Virus record (IMG/VR): IMGVR_UViG_3300008012_000091
Span: 1-32,304 of that record
DNA: 32,304 nucleotides
Reading direction: 5' to 3' (one strand)
Source of the DNA: a virus
Positions 11,348-19,831 of this stretch are shown piece by piece. The position numbers were made by a program, and so were the translations under genes. Each line of letters begins with the position of its first letter. Within the stretch, counting starts at the first letter, position 1. The notes beneath the pieces were generated by a model, which searched no databases, was not told the DNA's origin, and was given only the letters and a program-made list of their open reading frames with translations.

Positions 11348-12990
11348 TGGACATCAACACTTTATTAAAAAAAGCAGAATTATTAAAATCTGGTCGCTCT
11401 AACTTTGAGACGGAATGGCAATATGTTGCTGATATATTTAGGCCAATCAAAGCTAATATAACAAGTCAAAGATCACAAGGTGATAAGGAGCAATTAAGAC
11501 GTATCTTTGATTCTTATCCTGTGAATGCCGTACACACACTAAAATCAATAGTTATCGGCTTATTCTTTAATCGCTCAATCAAACCAATAACTATTGTTTC
11601 ACCTATTGAAGAAGTAAATGAAGATATTGAAGTCAGTGAGTGGTTGACAGATTTCACTAATTTAATCTTAAAGACCATGTTTGACCCTAAGAGCGGGTTT
11701 GAACGTTCTTTAAGTGAAGCCGTGGCCGATGATATTGTTTTTGGTACAGTTGCCACTTTGATTGAGAAGGGTAATTTTCCTATTAAGTACCACACTTTAC
11801 ACATCAAAGATTATTGCATTGCTGAATCAAAGGATGGAGATATTGATTATATTGTCTTGGATGTTAAAAAAACAGCTAGACAAATTATTCAAGAATGGGG
11901 CAATAATCCCGACGCACAAATAAATGAAAAAATTAAAAAAGCAGCAAACAAAGAGCCTTTTAAAGAATTTCACTTACAATTACACATTCTTCCTCGTGAA
12001 GAAAGAGAAGAGCAAAAGATTGATATATTAAATAAACCTATCGCTGGTTACTGGATAGACGTTGCCAATAAACAACTAATAGAAGAGACTGGTTGGGATA
12101 CAATGCCAATCGCAATAGGTAGAAGCGAAAAAGCATCCGATGAAGTTGATGGAACTTCTCGCGCAATGATGGCTTTAGCCAGTGCCAACCAATCCAACGA
12201 GATGTGGAAGCAGTTAAATGAAGCAACTGAACTTGCTTTACGCCCCCCAATGAATGTAAACGCTAACTATTCGAGAGTGCTCAATCTAAAATCTGGTGCA
12301 TTAAACTACCCTGAGCAAAAGAATTTAGCCAACGGACGCGCGGCAGTAGAACCGATTAATCTAGTCGGTAGTATTGCGGCAAATAAAGACTTAATTCTTG
12401 AGATTAAAGAAACTATCAAGGACACGTTCTTTATTGATAAGTTAAAAGTGTTTGAAAATCCCAATGCAACAGCGACTCAAGTTCTGGAATTAAGAGCAGA
12501 AGGCTTTAGGATTATGGGCGACTTTGTAACCTCTTTGGTTGATTATATGGATAAAGTCCTGACTAGAACATTTAGCTTGCTCTACTCGCAGGTTTATGAT
12601 CTAAACAACGACCTTATTCCTGATAACGGCTTATTCAATAAAGATCTTCCTAACCTTTTAAAGGAAAACAGAGAGTTAAAGATTGAGTACATTAACCCAA
12701 TTGCACAAAGTCAGAAGTTAAGCGAATCCACTTCAATTGATAAATGGCTGACTGACGTTGCTAACCTAGCTCAATTCAACCCTGATGTATTAGACCTTGT
12801 TAATTTTGATGAGGTTATTAGATATAAAAGAGAGATCTTAAACATTGAACCTGAATTAATTAACAGCAAAGCAAAGGTTCAAAAACTAAGAGAGCAAAAA
12901 CAAACTCAACAAGAGCAACAAGAGCAAATAATGCAAGAACAAGAGGCGGTTAAAACTGCCGCAATGGCAAAACAAGCGGAATTAGTATGA
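11347..12990 (+). CDS. Head-tail connector (portal) protein
   Basis: A 547-aa protein that fits the T7 gp8 family. The start has LKSGRSNFETEWQYVADIFRP, a hallmark of this family, followed by VHTLKSIVIGLFFNRSIKP. A DVSRAMMALAS-like helix region (DEVDGTSRAMMALASANQSNE) and FIDKLKVFENPNATATQVLELR (about 358-379) are also typical. The C-terminus is a Gln-rich coiled coil. Twelve copies form the portal through which DNA enters and leaves. The next gene overlaps its end by 4 bases. Confidence 0.9.
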   Translation: MDINTLLKKAELLKSGRSNFETEWQYVADIFRPIKANITSQRSQGDKEQLRRIFDSYPVNAVHTLKSIVIGLFFNRSIKPITIVSPIEEVNEDIEVSEWLTDFTNLILKTMFDPKSGFERSLSEAVADDIVFGTVATLIEKGNFPIKYHTLHIKDYCIAESKDGDIDYIVLDVKKTARQIIQEWGNNPDAQINEKIKKAANKEPFKEFHLQLHILPREEREEQKIDILNKPIAGYWIDVANKQLIEETGWDTMPIAIGRSEKASDEVDGTSRAMMALASANQSNEMWKQLNEATELALRPPMNVNANYSRVLNLKSGALNYPEQKNLANGRAAVEPINLVGSIAANKDLILEIKETIKDTFFIDKLKVFENPNATATQVLELRAEGFRIMGDFVTSLVDYMDKVLTRTFSLLYSQVYDLNNDLIPDNGLFNKDLPNLLKENRELKIEYINPIAQSQKLSESTSIDKWLTDVANLAQFNPDVLDLVNFDEVIRYKREILNIEPELINSKAKVQKLREQKQTQQEQQEQIMQEQEAVKTAAMAKQAELV

Positions 12991-13178
12991 ACGAACTAGA
13001 AAAAATTTATTCTGAAGTATTTAATAACGAGAATGGAAAAACGGTAATAAAGGAGTTGGAAGCTTTTATTATGACGAGCTTTCCTTTTCATGTTGACGAT
13101 ATAGCAAAAGATGCTCTTTTAAGAGAAGGCGCATTACTTTTACTTAACCACATTTATGCCCAACTCCCTAATAACTAA
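12987..13178 (+). CDS. Unknown 63-aa protein between portal and scaffold
   Basis: A helical protein with a conserved-looking end (REGALLLLNHIYAQL) reminiscent of small phage proteins encoded at this spot in other podoviruses, where the C-terminal half helps virion assembly. I cannot name it. It starts 4 bases before the portal stop (ATGA), so it is translationally coupled. Confidence 0.5.
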   Translation: MNELEKIYSEVFNNENGKTVIKELEAFIMTSFPFHVDDIAKDALLREGALLLLNHIYAQLPNN

Positions 13179-13189
13179 ATAAAAAAAAC

Positions 13190-14029
13190 ATGACAGAAGA
13201 AACAAACGTGTCTCCAAATGAGATAGCACAAGAAACTTCAACCGAAGAATCTTCAACAGCATTTAACTTTGCTGATTATTTCCCCGAAGATGTAAAGAGC
13301 GACCCCGACTTCGAGAGAATTAGCTCTAACTTACCACTAGATAAACCAGAAATGCTTGCTAAAGAGCTTTACCACAAAACTAAACACTTTGGTAAAGTCA
13401 AAGACGAAGTAAGAAAAGAACTTGAAGGAGAATTTAACAAAGAGTATGCTCCAGAGGATTACTCTTACGAAGCCCCTGAAAACTACGAACCAAACGAAGA
13501 GATTTTAGGAGCTATCAAATCTAAAGCTCAAGAGTTAGGGATTAATCCAGATTCATTTAAAGCCCTAGCAGAAGAGTATATGGGATTGGAACAAGGTGTT
13601 ATGACAAAGAGTCAAGAAGAATCCGAGGCTCAATTTCAAGCTCAAGTAAAAGAAGAGTCGGATTTTTTAAAACAAAAGAATGGTATTGAGTCTGAAAAAC
13701 TAATCGAGCAATCAAAGACCACTTGGAATAACTTTGTTGACCCAAGATATAAAGATATATTTGATAAATTTGAAAAAGGAACCCAACTTGTTTTGGCTGA
13801 TATGTTAAATAATATCTCTAACAGGGTGAGCGAGCCATCGACTGGCAAACAAGAATCCTCTTATACCATGAGCAGAGACACTGCGCTGTCTAGAATTGCT
13901 GAAATAAGAGCGGATTCAAAAATCCCTGAACATCAAAAGACATCAATGCTTTCTGAGCTATACCCCATTGCTTATCAAGACCAAGATGCAAAATCACTGG
14001 GCATTGTGTCAAATTTAAGCAAGTTATAA
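13190..14029 (+). CDS. Capsid scaffolding protein
   Basis: A 279-aa, strongly acidic, helical protein with an unstructured N-terminus (ETNVSPNEIAQETSTEESS), a central coiled coil (about 60-170) and a basic/polar C-terminal helix-turn segment. This composition, and its place between portal and major capsid gene, match T7 gp9-like scaffolds, which guide prohead assembly and then leave. No Shine-Dalgarno; an A-rich leader precedes it. The sequence itself is poorly conserved in this family, so the call rests on composition and position. Confidence 0.78.
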   Translation: MTEETNVSPNEIAQETSTEESSTAFNFADYFPEDVKSDPDFERISSNLPLDKPEMLAKELYHKTKHFGKVKDEVRKELEGEFNKEYAPEDYSYEAPENYEPNEEILGAIKSKAQELGINPDSFKALAEEYMGLEQGVMTKSQEESEAQFQAQVKEESDFLKQKNGIESEKLIEQSKTTWNNFVDPRYKDIFDKFEKGTQLVLADMLNNISNRVSEPSTGKQESSYTMSRDTALSRIAEIRADSKIPEHQKTSMLSELYPIAYQDQDAKSLGIVSNLSKL

Positions 14030-14037
14030 ATATATAC

Positions 14038-14065
14038 TTGACAATAATTTGTTATTTAGTATTTA
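14038..14065 (+). promoter_or_regulatory. Candidate promoter for the capsid segment
   Basis: TTGACA (14038-14043) with TATTTA (14060-14065) at 16 bases; the -10 is weak. It is followed at once by the palindrome TACCTA-TTT-TAGGTA (14072-14086), which could be an operator or a 5'-end hairpin. Confidence 0.4.
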
Positions 14066-14088
14066 TCTAAGTACCTATTTTAGGTATG

Positions 14089-14115
14089 TGGGGCTAGAAA
14101 CGAACCCTAGCCCCA
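14089..14115 (+). terminator. Strong hairpin between scaffold and capsid genes
   Basis: TGGGGCTAG (14089-14097) pairs perfectly with CTAGCCCCA (14107-14115) across a 9-base loop. Only a short TTTAG follows, so termination is probably partial; it may instead protect the capsid mRNA from decay. A second, weak stem with a GTGA loop and T-run lies at 14189-14207. The 205-base gap holds no ORF. Confidence 0.55.
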
Positions 14116-14188
14116 TTTAGATGATTGTCCGCACACGAAGTAAAGGGTAGCCTTGTAAGGTCTTTGAAAAGTTAAGGGTAGCAATTCT

Positions 14189-14207
14189 GGGAGTGATCCT
14201 GTTTTTT
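14189..14207 (+). terminator. Weak terminator-like stem in the capsid leader
   Basis: GGGA-GTGA-TCCT gives a 4-bp stem (one G-T pair) with a GNRA-type loop, then GTTTTTT. It is only 28 bases before the capsid start. Too weak to be a strong terminator on its own; it may be chance. Confidence 0.25.
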
Positions 14208-14234
14208 CTATTTTTAATTTAAATCAAACTTACA

Positions 14235-15101
14235 ATGACTGATTCTCAAAATCAAATTCATGTTAAGCAGTTTAAAGATGATATTATCCAAGCTGTTCAA
14301 CAAAACAATTCACGCCTTGATGGCACTGTTAGAAGAAAAGAAGCTGTAAAAGCTGAAGAATTTTTCTTTCACAAGTTAGGATCTTTTAACCTACTTGAAA
14401 AAACTTCTCGTAACGGAACTACTCCTTTTATTGATCCAGTACACACTAGAAGAAAAATGACTACTGCCGCTTTTCATGGCGCTTTATTTATTGACGACTT
14501 CGACACTGATCGTTCAATCATTTCTGGTTTAGATTCTGACTACATGCAAGGCTTGATCAAAGCTGCAAAACGCAAAAAAGATGATGTGATCATCGCTGCT
14601 GCAACTGGTACTGCGTATGAAGGTAAAGACGGCACAACTGCTTCTGCACTTCCTTCTTCTCAAAAAATCGTACACGGTTCTGCTGGTCTATCTTCTACTA
14701 AGCTTTTAAATGCTATGGAAATCATCAAAGGCAACGATGTTGACCCTGAAGAAATGGTTTACTGTGCAATTACTGCTTCACAAGAAAACGACTTAATGCA
14801 AGACGAAAAAATCATCAATGCTGACTATACGGCAGGCGCGGTTCTTGATAAAGGCATTATTGGTAAATGGAACAATATCAACTTTATCCGCTCTGAAAGA
14901 CTAGGTCTTGATGGCGATTCTAATAGACAAGTCCTTCTTTATACTGAAAACGCTTTAGGTTTCGGTATGGCTAAAGATATTACTATGAAAGTTGGCGAAA
15001 ACGCAGAACGTTCATTCACTAAAACTCTTTACCTTAAATTAGACGTTGGTGCTACTCGTATTGAAGACGAAAAAATCGTTGAAATCGCTTGTACTGAATA
15101 A
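14235..15101 (+). CDS. Major capsid protein
   Basis: A 288-aa protein in the classic position after portal and scaffold. The middle has ARRKMTTAAFHGALFIDDFD-like residues (HTRRKMTTAAFHGALFIDDF) and later GFGMAKDITMKVGENAERS, resembling HK97-fold capsid proteins of marine podoviruses. Codons are unusually biased to GCT, GGT, ACT and CGT compared with neighbours, as expected for the most abundant protein. There is no Shine-Dalgarno; the leader is A-rich (AAATCAAACTTACA). Flanking hairpins set it and the next gene apart as a separate expression segment. Confidence 0.82.
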   Translation: MTDSQNQIHVKQFKDDIIQAVQQNNSRLDGTVRRKEAVKAEEFFFHKLGSFNLLEKTSRNGTTPFIDPVHTRRKMTTAAFHGALFIDDFDTDRSIISGLDSDYMQGLIKAAKRKKDDVIIAAATGTAYEGKDGTTASALPSSQKIVHGSAGLSSTKLLNAMEIIKGNDVDPEEMVYCAITASQENDLMQDEKIINADYTAGAVLDKGIIGKWNNINFIRSERLGLDGDSNRQVLLYTENALGFGMAKDITMKVGENAERSFTKTLYLKLDVGATRIEDEKIVEIACTE

Positions 15102-15125
15102 TTAACCTTTAAATAAATTAATATT

Positions 15126-15608
15126 ATGGCTGTTGTTACAACAAAAGGTTCAATCAACATTGACAATCTAGATTCAGATCCAGTTGTTTTGAACTCAAAA
15201 CTTTTTAACTCTCCTGTTTTAAGACAAGTAGAAACTGTTGCCATCGCTGCTGCTGATGACGATACTTCAACTTATACTATTGCAAGAGTTCCTTCTAACG
15301 CTGTATTGTCTAATCAATCAGAAATCGAAAATGACGCTATCACTGGTGGTACTGACTTCAATGTGGGGTTCTACTACACTGATGGTACCGTTATTGATGA
15401 TAACGCTTTATTAGACGCTTTAGACTTAAGTTCAGCAACTTCAACTAAACTTCTAAGCGGTGTAGATAAAAACATCCGTAACCAAGAAGTTTGGCAGTTA
15501 GCTGGTCTTTCTTCTGACCCTAAGAAAATGATTGACATCGTTTTGACTTCTGTAACAGTTGGTACTGCCGCAGGTGACATCACTATGGAAACTTTCTACA
15601 CAGTTTAA
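15126..15608 (+). CDS. Abundant structural protein, probably head decoration
   Basis: A 160-aa acidic protein rich in Thr, Ser, Asp and Ala, with predicted beta strands and no recognised motif. It shares the codon bias of the capsid gene, lies 24 bases after it and is closed off by a hairpin at 15616-15637, so both are probably made in high amounts. A head decoration or head-fibre role is the natural reading, but this is inference from context. Confidence 0.55.
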   Translation: MAVVTTKGSINIDNLDSDPVVLNSKLFNSPVLRQVETVAIAAADDDTSTYTIARVPSNAVLSNQSEIENDAITGGTDFNVGFYYTDGTVIDDNALLDALDLSSATSTKLLSGVDKNIRNQEVWQLAGLSSDPKKMIDIVLTSVTVGTAAGDITMETFYTV

Positions 15609-15615
15609 ACTCCAG

Positions 15616-15640
15616 TAGGGGGTGTAAAAGCCCCCTATTT
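15616..15640 (+). terminator. Hairpin after the capsid and decoration genes
   Basis: TAGGGGG (15616-15622) pairs with CCCCCTA (15631-15637) across 8 bases, followed by TTTCAATTT. A GC-rich 7-bp stem with a short T-run: probably a partial terminator that lowers expression of the tail genes relative to the capsid. Confidence 0.65.
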
Positions 15641-15654
15641 CAATTTATAAGATT

Positions 15655-15957
15655 ATGACTAGAGGATTATCCGAAGCTACAATTACAGCTCAAAATACAG
15701 GAACAGAAGCCATAAGAGCAAATCAAACAGAAATAAACGCAACTGGTGATTTTGAAACTGGTTCTTTTGCTGGCACAGTTCATTTACAAAGACGTTTTAT
15801 TGATAATGGTGTAGCTGGCAACTGGATTGATGTTGAAAGCTATATTGCTACATTTAATAAAATTATAAAAGAAGTAGAAACAGATGTTGAGTATCGTTTG
15901 TTTGTTAAAACTGGAAATTTTTCTGGTACTTCTGCATATTTAAGACTTAGCTTCTAA
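15655..15957 (+). CDS. Unknown 100-aa structural protein
   Basis: A small beta-rich protein (GDFETGSFAGTVHLQRRF, then VEYRLFVKTGNFSGTSAYLRLSF) resembling short phage virion proteins with a single beta-sandwich fold, found near the head-tail joining genes. It ends one base into the next gene. The start MTRGLSEATITAQN lacks a Shine-Dalgarno. Not identified further. Confidence 0.5.
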   Translation: MTRGLSEATITAQNTGTEAIRANQTEINATGDFETGSFAGTVHLQRRFIDNGVAGNWIDVESYIATFNKIIKEVETDVEYRLFVKTGNFSGTSAYLRLSF

Positions 15958-16556
15958 TGACTTCTAAAACTTCTATTTGTAATAAAGCATTAAGAAAAAT
16001 TGGCGTAAGTACATCAATCAACATTGACACTGATACTTCGCCACAAGCTACTGCCTGCAAAGCAGTATATGACGATCTTCTTTTAGAAGTTTTAAGAGAA
16101 CATGAATGGAACTTTGCTATTTTCAGAAAGAATTTAGCACAAGATTCCACAACTCCTGCTTACGAGTACTCTTATCGTTTTGTTTTGCCAACTTTCCCGA
16201 TTATAGTTAGGTTGTTAGATGTGTATAACAACACTAACTATAAGATTGAAAATGGTTACTTACTAACCAATGAAACAACTGCAAAAATTAAATATGTAGG
16301 AAAAGAAACAGACCCTAATAAGTATGATTCTTTATTTATCGAAGCTTTCTCCTTAAGAATAGCTCAAGAAGTTTGTTTCGAACTTACTGGCGATAAAGGT
16401 TTAAATTCCTCTATGTTTGAATTGTATAATGTTGCATTACAGAACGCTAAAGACAAAAACTATCAAGAGGACAATCTAACACCAATCACTGGCAGTAAAT
16501 ACAACGATGCCAGAGAAACTTATTTTAGTAACGATATATCACAATTAGTTGAATAA
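15957..16556 (+). CDS. Tail tubular protein A (T7 gp11-like)
   Basis: A 199-aa protein. Its start matches the gp11 family: SICNKALRKIGVSTSINIDTDT (6-27), then ACKAVYDDLLLEVLREHEWNFAIFRKNLA (33-61, with the conserved WNFA). Twelve copies form the adaptor ring under the portal, which joins the nozzle. Size is normal. It overlaps the next gene start (TAATGC), and the two tail tube genes are adjacent, as in T7. Confidence 0.88.
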   Translation: MTSKTSICNKALRKIGVSTSINIDTDTSPQATACKAVYDDLLLEVLREHEWNFAIFRKNLAQDSTTPAYEYSYRFVLPTFPIIVRLLDVYNNTNYKIENGYLLTNETTAKIKYVGKETDPNKYDSLFIEAFSLRIAQEVCFELTGDKGLNSSMFELYNVALQNAKDKNYQEDNLTPITGSKYNDARETYFSNDISQLVE

Positions 16557-18985
16557 TGCCTAGAGTCTCAGAACTAAGGACAAATTTTACCGCTGGCGAA
16601 CTTAGCAAGTTAGTTAATGCAAGAGTTGACTTCGGTAGATATTATAACGGAAGTGAGACCGTAGAAAACTTCCTGCCCCTCCCCCAAGGACCATTATTCA
16701 GAAGAAAAGGCTTTAAATTCATAGCTGAAACTAAAGACTCATCAAAGCAATCCTATCTAGTCGAATTTGAATTTAGCGACAGCCAATCTTACGCAATAGA
16801 GATGGGAGAAACCTATATGAGGTTTTTCAAAGATATTGCAAGAGTTTTAGAGAACGAAACAACAATCACAGGCGCAACACAAGCTAACCCTGTTGTTATA
16901 ACAGATGCTGGACATCCCTATGCCAACGGAGATGTCATTATTATACAAGATGTAGCTGGAATGACAGAACTCAACGATAAGGAGTTCACAATTGCAAACA
17001 AAGCGACAAACACTTATGAGCTACAAGGGATAGATGGCACAGGTTACACAGCTTATTCATCTGGCGGAACTTCTTCAAGAATACATGAGGTTGCTACGCC
17101 TTACCTAGAAAGCGAAATACCTGATGTTAGATATGTGCAAGATTCTGATGTTATGTATTTTGTGCATCCTAACCACCCAATCTACAAACTAACCAGACTT
17201 GCGACTAATTCGTTTAATTTCTCTGAACTTACTTTACTTAAGGGTCCATTTGTTGCCGAAAATATCGTATCAACCGATTTAGTAGCTTTAACTGGCGGCT
17301 CTCCATGGGGTGAAGGGGATAGTGGAACATTAACAGCAAGTGGCGGCCATACGCCTTTTACCTCTGATCACGTAGGCGGACTATGGAAAATAAGAAGCGG
17401 CACAGATATTGCTTTTCTTAAAATAACCGCCTTCACAAGTTCAACAATAGTTACCGTAGAGTTTCAAGCTGCAATTCCTGCATCTTTACAAACAGGTACT
17501 CATTTTACTTGGAGTGAGGGAGAGTTTAGCGATGCTAGATCACATCCCTCTTGCATTGCTCTACACGAACAAAGAATGATACTTTCTGGCACTTCTTTTA
17601 ACCCTCGCAAAGTGTTCTTCTCACAATCAAACGCTGATTATGAAAACTTTGAGGCTGGTACAGAAGACAATGACGCATTTAATATTAAAACTGCTTCCCA
17701 AAAAGGTGATATTAAATGGCTATTCTCCGATGAGGTCTTGTTTATTGGAACGACTAACGGCATATTTAGAGCTACTAGCTCATCAAATGGATCTGTACTA
17801 ACACCTAGCGACATCGATGTAAAAAGACATATATCTTTCGGCTGCTCAAACATTCCACCTAGATTAGTAGGAAGTTCGCCACTTTATCTTCAAAAAAGCA
17901 ACAAGAAGATTAGGTCTATTAATTACAATATTAATAGCGATAAATATGCAGCGCAAGATCTAACTGTTGACGCTAATCATATCACAGGAGATGGTATAGT
18001 TCAACTATCATATCAGCAAGATCCGCTTTCGAATCTATGGGCTGTGCGTAGCGATGGCCAACTAGCCTTGTTAAGTAGTGAGCAAGATCAAGAGGTTTTG
18101 GCTTGGTATAGGTTTACTACACAAGGTAGTTTTGAGTCCATAGCGGTAATTAACAGCGCAGATGATACTGATGAAAATTACGCTATAGTAAATAGAACAA
18201 TTGATGGCTCAACTAAGAGATATGTTGAAGTACAAGATCCTAATTTTTTAGTCTCTAACTTTTATAGAACTTATCTTGATTCATTTTTAACATATAACGG
18301 AACTCAATCTATAGTTTTAACACTAGATTCTTCTAACGCAGAAGCTGCTAGCTCCTTATTCACATCAGATGATATAGGAAAGGAAATTCACGACTTAGAC
18401 GGAAACGGCAGAGGCTTGATCACTGCTTATGTTGATGATCAGAATGTCACCTTAGATATACTAGAGCCATTCGCAAATGACAGCCTAACTAATTGGGCTT
18501 TTGCAGTAAAAACCATAACTGGATTAGACCATTTAGAAGGTGCTACAGTATCTATATGTTCGGATGGAGCGACTATTCCTGACCAAGTAGTCTCTAATGG
18601 AGTTGTTACTTTAAACCTAGCTGGTGCCATAGTTCATGTAGGTTTATCTTACACCTCTACGCAAAAATCAATGCCTATCGAGGCAAGAGCCTTAGCTCAG
18701 ACGATAGGATCGACACAAAGTAAATTAGATCGAATTGATACAGTTTCTATACGACTTGAGGACACAAACGGTGGCAAAATTATATCTAGTGAAAATACAG
18801 TTGTAATTCCTGCAAGATCAACTAATAATAACATGAATGAAACACCTCCTCTATTTGAAGGTGACAAAGAAATCAGAACTGGTGGAACTTGGGGAACGAT
18901 TAGTCAAATTTCAGTTGTCCAAGATGGGCCACAACCAATGACTATCAAAGGTATAACTTATAAAGTAACGGTAAATGATAAGTAA
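16556..18985 (+). CDS. Tail tubular protein B / nozzle (T7 gp12-like)
   Basis: An 809-aa protein. It opens with the family signature VSELRTNFTAGELSKLVNARVDFGRYYNGSETVENFLPLPQGP (4-46), followed by RRKGFKFIAE. Residues about 105-172 carry an inserted ubiquitin-activating-E1-FCCH-like beta domain (VITDAGHPYANGDVI, AGMTELNDKEFTI), common in such nozzle proteins. The long beta-propeller-like remainder contains LHEQRMILSGTSFNPRKVFFSQS (about 336-358). Six copies make the tail nozzle. The gene overlaps the next by 11 bases. Confidence 0.9.
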   Translation: MPRVSELRTNFTAGELSKLVNARVDFGRYYNGSETVENFLPLPQGPLFRRKGFKFIAETKDSSKQSYLVEFEFSDSQSYAIEMGETYMRFFKDIARVLENETTITGATQANPVVITDAGHPYANGDVIIIQDVAGMTELNDKEFTIANKATNTYELQGIDGTGYTAYSSGGTSSRIHEVATPYLESEIPDVRYVQDSDVMYFVHPNHPIYKLTRLATNSFNFSELTLLKGPFVAENIVSTDLVALTGGSPWGEGDSGTLTASGGHTPFTSDHVGGLWKIRSGTDIAFLKITAFTSSTIVTVEFQAAIPASLQTGTHFTWSEGEFSDARSHPSCIALHEQRMILSGTSFNPRKVFFSQSNADYENFEAGTEDNDAFNIKTASQKGDIKWLFSDEVLFIGTTNGIFRATSSSNGSVLTPSDIDVKRHISFGCSNIPPRLVGSSPLYLQKSNKKIRSINYNINSDKYAAQDLTVDANHITGDGIVQLSYQQDPLSNLWAVRSDGQLALLSSEQDQEVLAWYRFTTQGSFESIAVINSADDTDENYAIVNRTIDGSTKRYVEVQDPNFLVSNFYRTYLDSFLTYNGTQSIVLTLDSSNAEAASSLFTSDDIGKEIHDLDGNGRGLITAYVDDQNVTLDILEPFANDSLTNWAFAVKTITGLDHLEGATVSICSDGATIPDQVVSNGVVTLNLAGAIVHVGLSYTSTQKSMPIEARALAQTIGSTQSKLDRIDTVSIRLEDTNGGKIISSENTVVIPARSTNNNMNETPPLFEGDKEIRTGGTWGTISQISVVQDGPQPMTIKGITYKVTVNDK

Positions 18986-19391
18986 AGAATTTAAGTTAGA
19001 TCATTTAGACTTGGTTAATTTTAAGATAAATTATCCTAATTTAAACGAATTAAAAGGCGAAGTATACCCTTTTGACGAGGATAAAGCTTTGACTTATATA
19101 AAAGACGACAAGATTATATTTTGTTGCGGATTAAAGCTAGTTAGGAGGGGTGTGGCGCATTGCTGGGTGATTCCTAGTGTTTATGTGGATAATTACGCAA
19201 AAAGCTTCTACAAAGAGATTAATAATCTCTTAGAGAGTTATGTAAAAAAAATGAATATTCATCGGGTGCAAACCACAATTACCGATGAGTTCGTGAAGTG
19301 GATAGAAATGTTAGGGTTTGAAAAAGAATCCACATTAAAACAAATGACCTTCGATAAGAAGGATGAATATTTTTATACTAAATTTTATTAA
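18975..19391 (+). CDS. GNAT-like internal virion protein (T7 gp13-like)
   Basis: A 138-aa protein with the layout of a GNAT fold: strand with IIFCCGLKLVRRGVAHCWVIPS (about 48-69), a helix with KSFYKEINNLLESYVKKMNI and an end with FVKWIEMLGFEKES (about 105-118). Related genes follow the nozzle gene in T7-like phages (gp13/DUF2833), where the protein is needed for ejection-complex assembly rather than acetylation. The pyrophosphate-loop signature is not clear here. ACGGTAA directly abuts its ATG. Confidence 0.68.
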   Translation: MISKEFKLDHLDLVNFKINYPNLNELKGEVYPFDEDKALTYIKDDKIIFCCGLKLVRRGVAHCWVIPSVYVDNYAKSFYKEINNLLESYVKKMNIHRVQTTITDEFVKWIEMLGFEKESTLKQMTFDKKDEYFYTKFY

Positions 19392-19393
19392 TT

Positions 19394-19831
19394 ATGGCAA
19401 CAGGCGCAGTAATTGGTGGAGCGGTCTTATCTGGCGGAAGTCAAATATATGGCGGTATTCAAGCTAGAAAAGCAGCAAAAGAACAACAAGCAGCTTTAGA
19501 CGCTAGGGCAAGACTAGAAAGAGAATCTGCGGAGTTTGAAGCTATTCAAGCTGGTCGTAAGTTTGATAAGTTGCTAGGTACGCAGAAAGCTAGAATATCT
19601 GGAAGCGGCATAATGCTTGAAGGGTCGCCGATGATGCTAATTGAAGAGACTTTAAGAGATAAAGCGGAAACTATCGCTAACATAAAAAGACATGGACAAG
19701 CAAGATCTGATGCTTTAAAAGCTCAAGCTGGCAACGTTAGAGATGCTGGAAGAGATGCTTTAACCTCTTCTATTATCGGAGCCTTTGGCACTGGATTAAA
19801 AACAGCAAGTAAATTTGGAGGCTCTAAATAA
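19394..19831 (+). CDS. Internal virion protein (T7 gp14-like ejection protein)
   Basis: A 145-aa protein. Its start is a Gly/Ala-rich hydrophobic segment (GAVIGGAVLSGGSQIYGGI), followed by a long Ala/Arg/Glu helix with KLLGTQKARISGSGIMLEGSPMMLI (about 56-80). This is the typical pattern of gp14-like pore proteins, which are ejected first and form the outer-membrane channel. Overlap with the next gene start keeps the ejection proteins in one translational unit. Confidence 0.78.
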   Translation: MATGAVIGGAVLSGGSQIYGGIQARKAAKEQQAALDARARLERESAEFEAIQAGRKFDKLLGTQKARISGSGIMLEGSPMMLIEETLRDKAETIANIKRHGQARSDALKAQAGNVRDAGRDALTSSIIGAFGTGLKTASKFGGSK

